Shown piece by piece: positions 6,265-12,485 of a stretch of DNA of 23,625 nt. The DNA is taken from IMG/VR virus record IMGVR_UViG_3300001349_000061, positions 7,050 to 30,674 of that record. One strand, given 5' to 3'. This DNA comes from a virus. A program made the translations under genes and the position numbers. Each line of letters begins with the position of its first letter. Positions within the stretch are counted from its first letter, which is position 1. The notes under the pieces are model-generated. The model was not told the origin of the DNA. It did no database searches and saw only the letters and a list, made by a program, of their open reading frames with translations.

Positions 6265-6472
6265 TATGGATGAAACGCTTATCACTGTCTTAGACGATAC
6301 CGGAGAGTTGGAGGATGTGTCAGTCTTTATGTTTGAAGACTATATACACATTCGGCAATGGAATGAGAAGATGCAAAAGTTTGATGTAATTACTATGAAA
6401 CCTGAAATGTATTTGAAGCTAATGCGAGCATGGAGATTGCCTGAAGGTTCTTACGTGATGAATTATGAGTAG
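6245..6472 (+). CDS. Conserved hypothetical small acidic protein
   Basis: This 75-residue protein begins MITVEFDMDETLITVLDD and looks mostly beta (alternating strands), ending in a helix with RAWRLPEG. AAAGAG sits upstream of the ATG. The N-terminal DMDET superficially recalls the HAD motif DxDxT, but the chain is far too short for a phosphatase and the other motifs are missing. It is the last gene of the P1 unit. The function is unknown. Confidence 0.65.
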   Translation: MITVEFDMDETLITVLDDTGELEDVSVFMFEDYIHIRQWNEKMQKFDVITMKPEMYLKLMRAWRLPEGSYVMNYE

Positions 6473-6473
6473 G

Positions 6474-6490
6474 TGTGACAACTTGTCACA
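6474..6490. promoter_or_regulatory. Perfect 17-bp palindrome, candidate operator of P2
   Basis: TGTGACAA and TTGTCACA form a perfect 8-bp inverted repeat around one central base. It directly abuts the -35 box TGTACA at 6491, the usual place for an activator or repressor dimer. There is no following T-run on either side, so it is not a terminator of the upstream gene. Confidence 0.6.
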
Positions 6491-6519
6491 TGTACATTAC
6501 TGTGTTTTTAGTGTAGTAT
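6491..6519 (+). promoter_or_regulatory. Early/middle promoter P2 (TGTACA-N17-TAGTAT)
   Basis: TGTACA at 6491-6496, then 17 nt, then TAGTAT at 6514-6519. It lies in the gap between the P1 unit and the gene at 6543, with an expected start near 6526. The perfect palindrome at 6474-6490 sits immediately upstream. Confidence 0.7.
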
Positions 6520-6542
6520 GATTTTATAACATGGAGAATAAT

Positions 6543-6815
6543 ATGACTGATCAACAAAAAGCAGACCGTCTTGCACTTATCGCTAAAATCGCACATAAAC
6601 AAAAAGTCGAAAAAGCAACAAAGGTACGGATGGCTAAAGTAAAGGCCAGCTCTAAAACTCTCACAAAACGTGTACCTAAAAAAGCTCGTTCGTTCATGGA
6701 CATTCCTAAAGAAGGAAACAATGTTTACGCGTGGACTGATGCATCAAAATATGCAAAAGAATATTATGGAGAAACCTTGTATGAAACAACCAGATACGAC
6801 AACGAATGGGATTAA
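6543..6815 (+). CDS. Small basic hypothetical protein
   Basis: ATG at 6543 is preferred over 6531 because GGAG is 6-7 nt upstream of it and 6531 is at the predicted transcript start. The 90-residue product has a lysine-rich, helical first half (KIAHKQKVEKATKVRMAKVK) and a more acidic, aromatic second half (YAWTDASKYAKEYYGETLYE). It could bind nucleic acid through the basic half, but no domain was recognised. It is the first gene of the P2 unit. Confidence 0.65.
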   Translation: MTDQQKADRLALIAKIAHKQKVEKATKVRMAKVKASSKTLTKRVPKKARSFMDIPKEGNNVYAWTDASKYAKEYYGETLYETTRYDNEWD

Positions 6816-6825
6816 TGGAATTGAA

Positions 6826-7134
6826 ATGGAATTGATGCTGAACCCTATTAAGGCTCAGCTTGATGACATGGATAAGAAGATCAATACTCTATGCGAAGTA
6901 ACGTTAGCTTGGAATGAAAGCATTGATAACATTAACAGGCATCTGACCGAAAGCATGGAAGTAATTAAACAGGAAATAGGAATTTCCAGCTGGGTTGATG
7001 ATAGCAGTGCACTCATCGATATCAATAAATTTATTTTGAAAAGTTCTTATGAAAAGGACGAAAAGGATGAGAAGGTAATTAGACTCAAACCTGAATTATT
7101 TAATGGAGGCGAAAGCAATGATGATGGAAATTGA
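6826..7134 (+). CDS. Small acidic coiled-coil-like hypothetical protein
   Basis: ATG at 6826 has GGAA 5 nt upstream and lies 10 nt after the previous stop; the frame is open to 6670 but that part overlaps the previous gene in another frame. The 102-residue product is mainly helical with heptad-like spacing (IKAQLDDMDKKINTLCEV, IDNINRHLTESMEVIKQE), so it probably oligomerises, and ends in a charged tail (EKDEKDEK). The function is unknown. Confidence 0.65.
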   Translation: MELMLNPIKAQLDDMDKKINTLCEVTLAWNESIDNINRHLTESMEVIKQEIGISSWVDDSSALIDINKFILKSSYEKDEKDEKVIRLKPELFNGGESNDDGN

Positions 7135-7381
7135 ATTGGAGAAAATTGTGAACCGTAATGAAATGATTGAAGAGTTGCTTAAACGCAACTGCAAAGTCAT
7201 TTTTCAAAAAGTTGATGGAACGGAACGTACTATGATTTGTACGTTACAAGAATCAGCTATTGGAACTGACAAAGCACAGCGTGATGTAAAGTCTCGCAAC
7301 GAAAATGTAATAGCAGTTTGGGATGTAGAAAATAAAGGATGGCGGTCATTTAAAACCGATTCAGTAATTTCTTTTTCTTAA
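7118..7381 (+). CDS. SH3/Sm-like small beta-barrel protein (WYL_2/DUF2693-like)
   Basis: ATG at 7118 follows GGAGG by 8 nt. The 87-residue protein has an N-terminal helix, then CKVIFQKVDGTERTMICTL and later VIAVWDVENKGWRSFKTDSV. This arrangement of KxDGTxRxMxCTL with VWDxxxxxWRSFxxDxI is typical of the small SH3-like domain found in many T4-like phages (WYL_2, formerly DUF2693). A nucleic-acid or ligand-binding role is suspected for the fold but not established. It overlaps the preceding gene by 17 nt, and belongs to the P2 unit. Confidence 0.75.
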   Translation: MMMEIELEKIVNRNEMIEELLKRNCKVIFQKVDGTERTMICTLQESAIGTDKAQRDVKSRNENVIAVWDVENKGWRSFKTDSVISFS

Positions 7382-7404
7382 TAAATAAATAAAAAGGAGA
7401 TTAC

Positions 7405-7608
7405 ATGTATATTTCACTCGAAGTGTTTTTTGCAATTGTTACGTGCGCAGTTTCGTATTTTACATATGTATTAGGTAAACGAGACAATGAAACACATCGA
7501 CAAGAAATTGTTGATGCTACTATAGATTATCTTATTAATGAAAATATGGTCAGATGGGAACGCAGATCCGACGGCGAAATAGAATTATTTGCGCTCGACG
7601 AAAAATAA
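7405..7608 (+). CDS. Small single-pass membrane protein
   Basis: This 67-residue protein has an N-terminal transmembrane helix (about residues 4-24, LEVFFAIVTCAVSYFTYVL) and a charged cytoplasmic tail. AAGGAG sits 7 nt before the ATG. The 23-nt upstream gap contains repeated AATAAATA, one base from the late-promoter consensus, but in AT-rich sequence this is weak evidence. It is the last gene of the P2 unit. The function is unknown. Confidence 0.65.
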   Translation: MYISLEVFFAIVTCAVSYFTYVLGKRDNETHRQEIVDATIDYLINENMVRWERRSDGEIELFALDEK

Positions 7609-7611
7609 GTG

Positions 7612-7640
7612 TGTACATCCGATTAAAACTGTGTTAGAAT
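7612..7640 (+). promoter_or_regulatory. Early/middle promoter P3 (TGTACA-N17-TAGAAT)
   Basis: TGTACA at 7612-7617, 17 nt, then TAGAAT at 7635-7640 preceded by TGT, an extended -10. It drives the unit with the gene at 7662, gp33 and a small basic protein. The predicted start is near 7647 and GAGG follows before the ATG. Confidence 0.72.
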
Positions 7641-7661
7641 AGTGTTATTGATGAGGAATAT

Positions 7662-8147
7662 ATGATGAACAAACCTGTGAAAATTCGTAAGAAGCGTAAG
7701 CCAATGTCAGCCGAACAACGTGAAGCAGCTGCTGAACGTCTTAAGCTAGCCCGCGAAAAGCGTATGAAGAATAATCCTCCCACCTATAAAAACATTCATG
7801 AAAGTGTTTTAGCTATTCCAGACGATCAGCCTATGTCTCTAAAGAGCGTACGGCATTGGATTAAAACACAAAAGGATCTTATGTCATCAGAGCGTAAAGC
7901 TATGAAGATGGATCCTCAAAATAAAACTGGAGCATATAGTCGATATCATAATTGTCAAGCATACATCCGTAATCTAGAACGTTATTTACGTGATGGCACC
8001 TATATAGACGGGTTTTACGGTGAGTACGGTAAGTCTCTTATGAAATGGAAATGTGTAGTTCCTTCGTATGATAAAGAGGGTAATATTAAACGTACTCATG
8101 GTGTCTATTATGAAGACCTAGGTATGACTTGGAGTGACTATGATTGA
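7662..8147 (+). CDS. Conserved hypothetical protein upstream of gp33
   Basis: This 161-residue protein has a very basic N-terminus (residues 1-37, KIRKKRKPMSAEQREAAAER), probably a disordered or nucleic-acid-binding helix, followed by a helical middle (SVRHWIKTQKDLMSSERKAM, YHNCQAYIRNLERYLRDGTY) and a beta-type end (MKWKCVVPSYDKEGNIKRTHG). It looks like a protein conserved in marine T4-like phages, but I know no function for it. It overlaps the gp33 gene by 8 nt, so their expression is coupled. The position next to gp33 and gp32 fits a replication or transcription role. Confidence 0.75.
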   Translation: MMNKPVKIRKKRKPMSAEQREAAAERLKLAREKRMKNNPPTYKNIHESVLAIPDDQPMSLKSVRHWIKTQKDLMSSERKAMKMDPQNKTGAYSRYHNCQAYIRNLERYLRDGTYIDGFYGEYGKSLMKWKCVVPSYDKEGNIKRTHGVYYEDLGMTWSDYD

Positions 8148-8370
8148 ATCAAAATTCTTAACTAAATCGAAATTCAGTGTTCTTATTGAGAACGCTGTCA
8201 TCAAGCAGAAAATGTCATACATGGACGCTGTTCTCGACGTCTGTGATAAAAATAACATTGATCCTGAGGATGTAAAGAAATTTATATCCACCCCGATTCG
8301 AGACAAAATTGAAGCCGAAGCAATGCGGCTTAACTATCTTCCGAAAGGAAATACACTACTTTTTGAATAG
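8140..8370 (+). CDS. 33: Late-transcription coactivator gp33-like
   Basis: ATG at 8140 has GGAG 5 nt upstream. The 76-residue helical protein has the core pattern of gp33 from marine T4-like phages (FSVLIENAVIKQKMSYMDAVLDVC, then IDPEDVKKFISTPIRDKIEAEAMRLNYL). It ends with a short hydrophobic tail (NTLLFE), where T4 gp33 carries its sliding-clamp-binding motif. In T4, gp33 bridges RNA polymerase and the clamp and, with gp55, activates late promoters. TATAAATA late promoters in this window fit such a system. The position just upstream of gp32 also matches T4 gene order, but no gp59 lies between them. Confidence 0.75.
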   Translation: MIESKFLTKSKFSVLIENAVIKQKMSYMDAVLDVCDKNNIDPEDVKKFISTPIRDKIEAEAMRLNYLPKGNTLLFE

Positions 8371-8379
8371 GAGAGTACT

Positions 8380-8529
8380 ATGACACAAACTCGTGACGAA
8401 CGTATGGCAAAATCAGAGGCAGCTCGTGATAAACGTAAGATGCTTAAAAAAACCTTACTGTCGAAAACTGAAAGGTTTTATACGAGAATGAGAAAACTCC
8501 GACGAAAGAAGTCGAAACAAAATTTATAA
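8380..8529 (+). CDS. Very small basic protein (49 residues)
   Basis: A 49-codon frame starts at ATG 8380 with AGGAGA 6 nt upstream and ends at 8529, inside the late promoter of gp32. The product is strongly basic and helical (MTQTRDERMAKSEAARDKRK, then many Lys and Arg), ending KKSKQNL. It may bind nucleic acid. It fills the gap between gp33 and gp32 and is probably cotranscribed with gp33. No family was recognised. Confidence 0.65.
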   Translation: MTQTRDERMAKSEAARDKRKMLKKTLLSKTERFYTRMRKLRRKKSKQNL

Positions 8530-8532
8530 ATA
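8525..8532 (+). promoter_or_regulatory. T4-type late promoter of gp32
   Basis: A perfect TATAAATA, 69 nt upstream of the gp32 start. It lies just before the early/middle promoter P4, so gp32 can be transcribed both early and late, as in T4. Confidence 0.72.
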
Positions 8533-8535
8533 CGG

Positions 8536-8564
8536 TGTACAACAACGTAAGAATGTTGTATAAT
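8536..8564 (+). promoter_or_regulatory. Early/middle promoter P4 (TGTACA-N17-TATAAT)
   Basis: TGTACA at 8536-8541, 17 nt, then a perfect TATAAT at 8559-8564. A 7-bp inverted repeat (TACAACA 8538-8544 and TGTTGTA 8554-8560, 9-nt spacer) spans from the -35 box to the -10 box and may be an operator. The expected transcript start is near 8571, giving a leader of about 30 nt. Confidence 0.75.
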
Positions 8565-8601
8565 AATACAGTTAATACTACAGCAATACAAGGAAAAATA
8601 A

Positions 8602-9507
8602 ATGTCTTTTGCAAATCTAAAGCGTAACAAGGATAATATCTCTAAACTCATTAAAGCTGCTGAAGCAACCGGTGGTGGTGGCGAGAAGAAATCCTATGCA
8701 GACGAACGTCTGTGGAAACCTACAGTAGATCAAGCGGGTAATGGTTACGCCATTCTGCGATTCCTTCCTGCTCGTGAAGGTGCAGAACTGCCTTGGGCAC
8801 GGTACTGGGACCATGGTTTTAAAGGACCAACAGGTCAATGGTACATTGAAAAGTCTCTCACATCTATCGGCCAACCAGATCCAGTAGGCGAATTGAATTC
8901 TCGTCTATGGAATACTGGTATTGAAGAAGATAAAGAAGCTGCTCGTCGACAAAAACGTCGGTTGCATTACGTAACTAATGTCTATGTTGTATCTGATCCA
9001 TCTAATCCTGAGCGTGAAGGCCAAGTCTTCTTGTATCAGTTTGGTAAGAAAATCCATGACAAAATTATGGATATGATGCAGCCTGAATTTGCTGATGAAG
9101 ATGCAGTAAATCCATTTGATATGTGGGAAGGTGCAGACTTTAAACTTAAGATTCGTAATGTCGAAGGTTATCGTAACTATGACAAATCTGAGTTTGCTCG
9201 TCCAGCTCCACTCTTGGGTGGCGATGATGCGGCGCTAGAAGCTGTCTATGATAAGATGTATGATCTATCCGAATGGTCAGATCCTTCAAGTTATAAGACA
9301 TACGATGAACTTAAAACTAAACTGAGTTCCATCCTCGGTGAGGTTGCTGGTATGGGTGCGATGACTATGTCGCAAAACACTCAGATGAATGAACCTGAGT
9401 CTGCTCCATCACCGCAACGCATCGAACCGGTGGCGGCAGAGAATATCAAAGTCGAAGACGATGATGACACTCTAAGCTATTTTGCAAAATTAGCTGAAGC
9501 CGACTAA
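8602..9507 (+). CDS. 32: Single-stranded DNA-binding protein gp32
   Basis: This 301-residue protein coats ssDNA in replication, recombination and repair. It begins with the cooperative-binding N-terminus (residues 1-18, basic LKRNKDNISKL, like the T4 LAST motif), followed by a core with the phage gp32 pattern (AILRFLPAREGAELPWARYWDHGF, VTNVYVVSDPSNPEREGQVFLYQFGKKI). It ends in a flexible acidic tail (EDDDDTLSYFAKLAEAD) that in T4 recruits partner proteins. T4 gp32 holds zinc with one His and three Cys. This protein has no cysteine at all, so the zinc site is lost. AAGGA precedes the ATG. It has both an early/middle and a late promoter, and a terminator follows. Confidence 0.93.
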   Translation: MSFANLKRNKDNISKLIKAAEATGGGGEKKSYADERLWKPTVDQAGNGYAILRFLPAREGAELPWARYWDHGFKGPTGQWYIEKSLTSIGQPDPVGELNSRLWNTGIEEDKEAARRQKRRLHYVTNVYVVSDPSNPEREGQVFLYQFGKKIHDKIMDMMQPEFADEDAVNPFDMWEGADFKLKIRNVEGYRNYDKSEFARPAPLLGGDDAALEAVYDKMYDLSEWSDPSSYKTYDELKTKLSSILGEVAGMGAMTMSQNTQMNEPESAPSPQRIEPVAAENIKVEDDDDTLSYFAKLAEAD

Positions 9508-9602
9508 AAATCCTAAAGAGGAAGTGGCCCTCTACTTTAGGTCGGTAAAAGCACTGGTACCGGATAACCCAGTCGGTTGATGCATACGTGAAATGCATAT
9601 AG
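9508..9602. other. Structured intergenic region downstream of gp32
   Basis: This gap between convergent genes has no ORF worth calling. It contains several possible hairpins: CCTAAAG with CTTTAGG at its left end (9513-9542), ACTGG with CCAGT, and ATGCAT repeated either side of ACGTGAA. Together with the terminator that follows, it could be a structured gp32 3' UTR or a short RNA. No tRNA features are present. Confidence 0.4.
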
Positions 9603-9632
9603 AAAGGGAGGCACCTAGGAAGGCCTCCCTTT
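9603..9632. terminator. Bidirectional intrinsic terminator between gp32 and the tape measure gene
   Basis: A perfect 10-bp stem, AAAGGGAGGC with GCCTCCCTTT, encloses a 10-nt loop. The A-run on one side and T-run on the other allow it to end transcription from both strands. It serves gp32 (plus) and the tape measure operon (minus), which converge here. Confidence 0.88.
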
Positions 9633-9636
9633 TGAT

Positions 9637-11595
9637 TTATTGAACAAGCGCAAACCCGTCATTATTATTACCGGTTGCAACCGCAGTAGTAGTCGAGCTA
9701 TTACTGTTATCAGTGTTGCTATTATCGATATTATTAATAACTACCTGCTGAAAGTTTTTGCCCAGTTCGCTTGCTATAGCTTGTACAGCCTGAAGAGCCG
9801 CTGCCGTTTCAGAATCTCTTGTGCTAACGCGTTCTGCTGTAGAAGAATTATTAGCATTAATTCTAGATCGAGCTACGGCCCGTGATGAGTCGTCTCCTAG
9901 ACCCACAGAAAATGTTGGCATTACTTCAAACGGAAATCTGTCTTTTATAAAGTCTGGAATAAGGCTTGATGTTGGTTTAGGTATTGTTATTCCAGGGAAG
10001 CTGAATTGCAATGATTCAGATAATATAATATATAATTCATCACCAAGGTTATTAATAAAATTAAACACTTTATCAAAAGCATTTTTAAATCCATTAGTGA
10101 TTCGTGTTACCTGGTAATTAAATTCAGCTGCGACTAGATCTCTCATTAGTCCAAAGTTATCGCCGACAAACCTTACTACGTTTTTGATTCCATTCCATAC
10201 TGGATCAACCATGTCAGTAAAACTAAATCCTCTTAAGATTTCTGCAGCGTTTTCCATACCAAACTTTTCAAGCAACCAGGCAGGTATCGTTATAAAGAGC
10301 AAGTCAAACGCTTCGGTAATACCTTTAACTACCCCAAGAAGACCTCCTTCAATACCTGCTATTAACTTCTCTCCGAAGGTAGCGCCTTCTTCTTCGCTAG
10401 TAAATCCGTCATAAAACCCTGTAACAAAATCTATAACGCTTATCAATATTTGCGTAAAGGGTCTCAATACGGTTTTCAATACAAGCTCTATAGGCTTAAG
10501 TAAAGGTTTTAAAAATCCATAAGCTTTATCAAGGAAATCAGTAACTTTACCAAATGCACCAGCGAACTTCTCGGCAATACTAACACCGTCTTCTCCTACG
10601 CCAAATGATATTTTTGGAAACTTAGGTAATTCAAGATCAATTTTACTTACATAGTCACCGACGGCACTTAAAAATCCTATCTTAGGAATTTCTGGGACCT
10701 TAAGATCTATTTTACTTATTTTGTCACCAGCTTGATTTAAAAAACTTATTGCTGGTACTGACAATTTAAATTTAATATTATCAATAAATTTACCAGCGTC
10801 ATCGATAAAATTGATTGCTGGCAACTTAATTTTAAAATCGATAAAGTTAGTTATTGCTTTACCAGCATCATCGACAAAATTAATTACTGGTAGCTTGATC
10901 TTATAGTCAATAAAATCTGCTATCTTTGTTCCAGCAGCGTCAACAAAATTGATTACTGGTAGCTTGATCTTGTAATCTATAAAGTCACTAATCTTTGTTC
11001 CAGCTGCATCAACAAAATTGATTACTGGTAGCCTAATTTTAAAATCAATAAATTCACCAATGGCCTCACCAGCAGAGGTAATAAATCTAGGAATAGGAAT
11101 TTGCGGCAATTTTATTTTACCCCAGCTCCCATCTTCAAATGTTATTTTAGGTAATTTAGGCAGCTTAAACTCTGTTATAGATTTTAGCGAGGTTCCAAGT
11201 GCGGTAAGAGACGCTTTTGCATTTTTAACTAGTCTAGGAAGATCTAAAGCTTTAAGAGCAGCATCAAAGCCGGTAAGCGATGCTAAAGATGCAATGCCCA
11301 ATGGGCTAGTTAACAGTCTTAGTGCACCATATAAAGAAGCAAGATCTCCTAAACCAATAGAGCCAGTAGTTTTTTCAAGAGCCTTACTAATACCAGCTCC
11401 GGTAGTACCACCGGTTTTACTACTGCCTTCTATCTTATCTTCTAGGCTATCTCCACCAAAAAATTTTCTTACAAGTACGCCAGTTAAATCATCGACCGAT
11501 TTAGTCGTTTCCGTTTGAGCGTCAATAAGGTCATCGGTCTGCTTCATTTCTGAACGCATAACGTGTATAAGATCGTTTAGTGTTGTATCAGCCAT
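9637..11595 (-). CDS. Tape measure protein (gp29-like role) with tandem repeats
   Basis: This 652-residue protein is the longest on the minus arm and follows the chaperone-like frameshift gene directly (ATG adjacent to the fusion stop), as in most tailed phages. An N-terminal helical region has Gly/Ala-rich hydrophobic stretches (GLGDLASLYGALRLLTSPLG). A run of about nine units of 22-23 residues at 142-337 has the core KLPxINFxDxAGxxIxxFI. Hydrophobic, helical segments follow to about residue 550 (for example ILISVIDFVTGFYDGF), and the C-terminus is a low-complexity Asn/Ser/Thr tail. Tape measures set tail length and pass through the tube to the host membrane. T4 gp29 is 590 residues. Identity rests on context and composition. 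Confidence 0.8.
   Translation of the reverse strand: MADTTLNDLIHVMRSEMKQTDDLIDAQTETTKSVDDLTGVLVRKFFGGDSLEDKIEGSSKTGGTTGAGISKALEKTTGSIGLGDLASLYGALRLLTSPLGIASLASLTGFDAALKALDLPRLVKNAKASLTALGTSLKSITEFKLPKLPKITFEDGSWGKIKLPQIPIPRFITSAGEAIGEFIDFKIRLPVINFVDAAGTKISDFIDYKIKLPVINFVDAAGTKIADFIDYKIKLPVINFVDDAGKAITNFIDFKIKLPAINFIDDAGKFIDNIKFKLSVPAISFLNQAGDKISKIDLKVPEIPKIGFLSAVGDYVSKIDLELPKFPKISFGVGEDGVSIAEKFAGAFGKVTDFLDKAYGFLKPLLKPIELVLKTVLRPFTQILISVIDFVTGFYDGFTSEEEGATFGEKLIAGIEGGLLGVVKGITEAFDLLFITIPAWLLEKFGMENAAEILRGFSFTDMVDPVWNGIKNVVRFVGDNFGLMRDLVAAEFNYQVTRITNGFKNAFDKVFNFINNLGDELYIILSESLQFSFPGITIPKPTSSLIPDFIKDRFPFEVMPTFSVGLGDDSSRAVARSRINANNSSTAERVSTRDSETAAALQAVQAIASELGKNFQQVVINNIDNSNTDNSNSSTTTAVATGNNNDGFALVQ
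10585..11172 (-). repeat. In-frame repeats of about 69 bp inside the tape measure gene
   Basis: Seven well-aligned units begin at protein residues 184, 207, 230, 253, 275, 297 and 320, with more diverged copies upstream from 142. Three central units are nearly identical at the DNA level: the segment with ACAAAATTGATTACTGGTAG recurs 69 bp apart. Recent unit duplication is likely there, older elsewhere. Confidence 0.85.
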
Positions 11596-12485
11596 TTATT
11601 TGCTCAAACTCTTGTCTCTTGCTCTCTCATTTTCTTCTTTAATATGTTCAATAAGCAGTGTTAAATAAATTTCCCTCTCCCAGGGTACCATGTTTTCTAT
11701 TTCAGATAACGAATAATGGTGATGTTGCATCAAAGCAAAATTCGTTTTAAAATATCCAACTAATGATTCATGAGAAAGGCATATTACAAAAAATCGTTCA
11801 TACCCTGGAGCGTCATATGATTTTCATGTCCGCATGATTTACACTTATAATCTAGCTCGTGCTTTAGGGTTGGCATTGCCTCAACAAATTCGCGAATCTT
11901 TGAAAACTGATCTCCACTTAGTGATTCGATAAACTCCATAATCTCTTCTTCAGATTCATCTCTAAAATCAATTCTTTCTTGTGGAGTCTCAACTGCTTCA
12001 ATGCAACGAGAAACCATTTTAAATGTCATTTCTGTTTGCGATTCAAATTGTCCAAGATCTAAAAGATCGTTATATCTAGGCCAACGCAACGATAGCGTAA
12101 GCTCATCAGTAATAGCCACCTTTGACTCTATTTCTGGCACTTCAATTTGAATAGCTTCGATAGGAATAATAGCGTCATTTGATGTTTCGCATTCACTACA
12201 TTTTAAACCTACCTTTGTAGTTTCACCTACTGACTTGGCTCGAATACGTGTAAACAAGTATTCTACATCAAACGTTGTAAGTTTGTTTTTGTCAATAGTA
12301 TCCTGTACGCACGATTCAATGGTGTCAACAACGGCATTCATTGCTTGACCTTGATCCTGAGATTCCATCGCAAGCATAAGAACCTTTTCTTCTTTTACAA
12401 GGTACGGTCTAAATCTTACTGCTTGTTTCGTTGAGGGTATTACTACGTCATACTTTGGTACATTATTAATTTTTGGTAAAGCCAT
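11596..12485 (-). CDS. Frameshift fusion of gp26-like protein with gp51-like extension (-1 recoding)
   Basis: If ribosomes slip back one base at T TTT TTG (11793-11787), the gp26-like chain of 233 residues continues for 63 more, to a stop at 11596 that abuts the tape measure ATG. The extension reads VICLSHESLVGYF at first, then MQHHHYSLSEIENMVPWERE and a charged helix. This fits the C-terminal part of two-frame tail assembly chaperones such as lambda gpG-T, which bind the tape measure and tube protein. The frame is open without a stop across the whole gap. The only internal ATG (44 codons) has no ribosome site. The total is 296 residues. Efficiency cannot be judged from sequence. Confidence 0.75.
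11784..12485 (-). CDS. 26: gp26-like baseplate hub assembly / tail chaperone protein, zero-frame product
   Basis: This 233-residue protein resembles the T4 gp26 family of T4-like phages (MALPKINNVPKYDVVIPST, then RPYLVKEEKVLMLAMES). It has two CxxC pairs, Cys96/Cys99 and Cys215/Cys218, the second followed by His220 and His223, so a zinc site is likely. In T4, genes 26 and 51 work in baseplate hub assembly, just upstream of the hub and tape measure genes. The family motif and position are clear; the exact biochemical role is not. The zero-frame stop follows the slippery site directly. Its start lies 1 nt from the previous stop, so it is coupled to the tube-like gene. Confidence 0.78.
   Translation of the reverse strand: MALPKINNVPKYDVVIPSTKQAVRFRPYLVKEEKVLMLAMESQDQGQAMNAVVDTIESCVQDTIDKNKLTTFDVEYLFTRIRAKSVGETTKVGLKCSECETSNDAIIPIEAIQIEVPEIESKVAITDELTLSLRWPRYNDLLDLGQFESQTEMTFKMVSRCIEAVETPQERIDFRDESEEEIMEFIESLSGDQFSKIREFVEAMPTLKHELDYKCKSCGHENHMTLQGMNDFL
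11787..11793 (-). promoter_or_regulatory. -1 ribosomal frameshift site T TTT TTG
   Basis: Zero-frame codons are TTT TTG followed by the stop TAA, and both tRNAs can re-pair with TTT TTT after a -1 slip. AGGG, an internal ribosome-binding-like element, lies 9 nt upstream (11806-11803), close to the spacing that stimulates dnaX frameshifting. No clear downstream hairpin was seen. Confidence 0.75.

Noticed and set aside
6245-6472. HAD phosphatase reading of the DMDET motif
   Set aside because: The protein has only 75 residues and lacks the other HAD motifs; the aspartates are probably incidental.
9508-9602. Possible tRNA in the gap after gp32
   Set aside because: Several short stems are present but there is no 7-bp acceptor stem, T-arm motif or 7-nt anticodon loop in register.
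11018-11518. Long open frame on the plus strand (166 codons) opposite the tape measure gene
   Set aside because: It mirrors the tape measure coding strand, with low-complexity Ser/Pro/Leu composition and no ribosome site.
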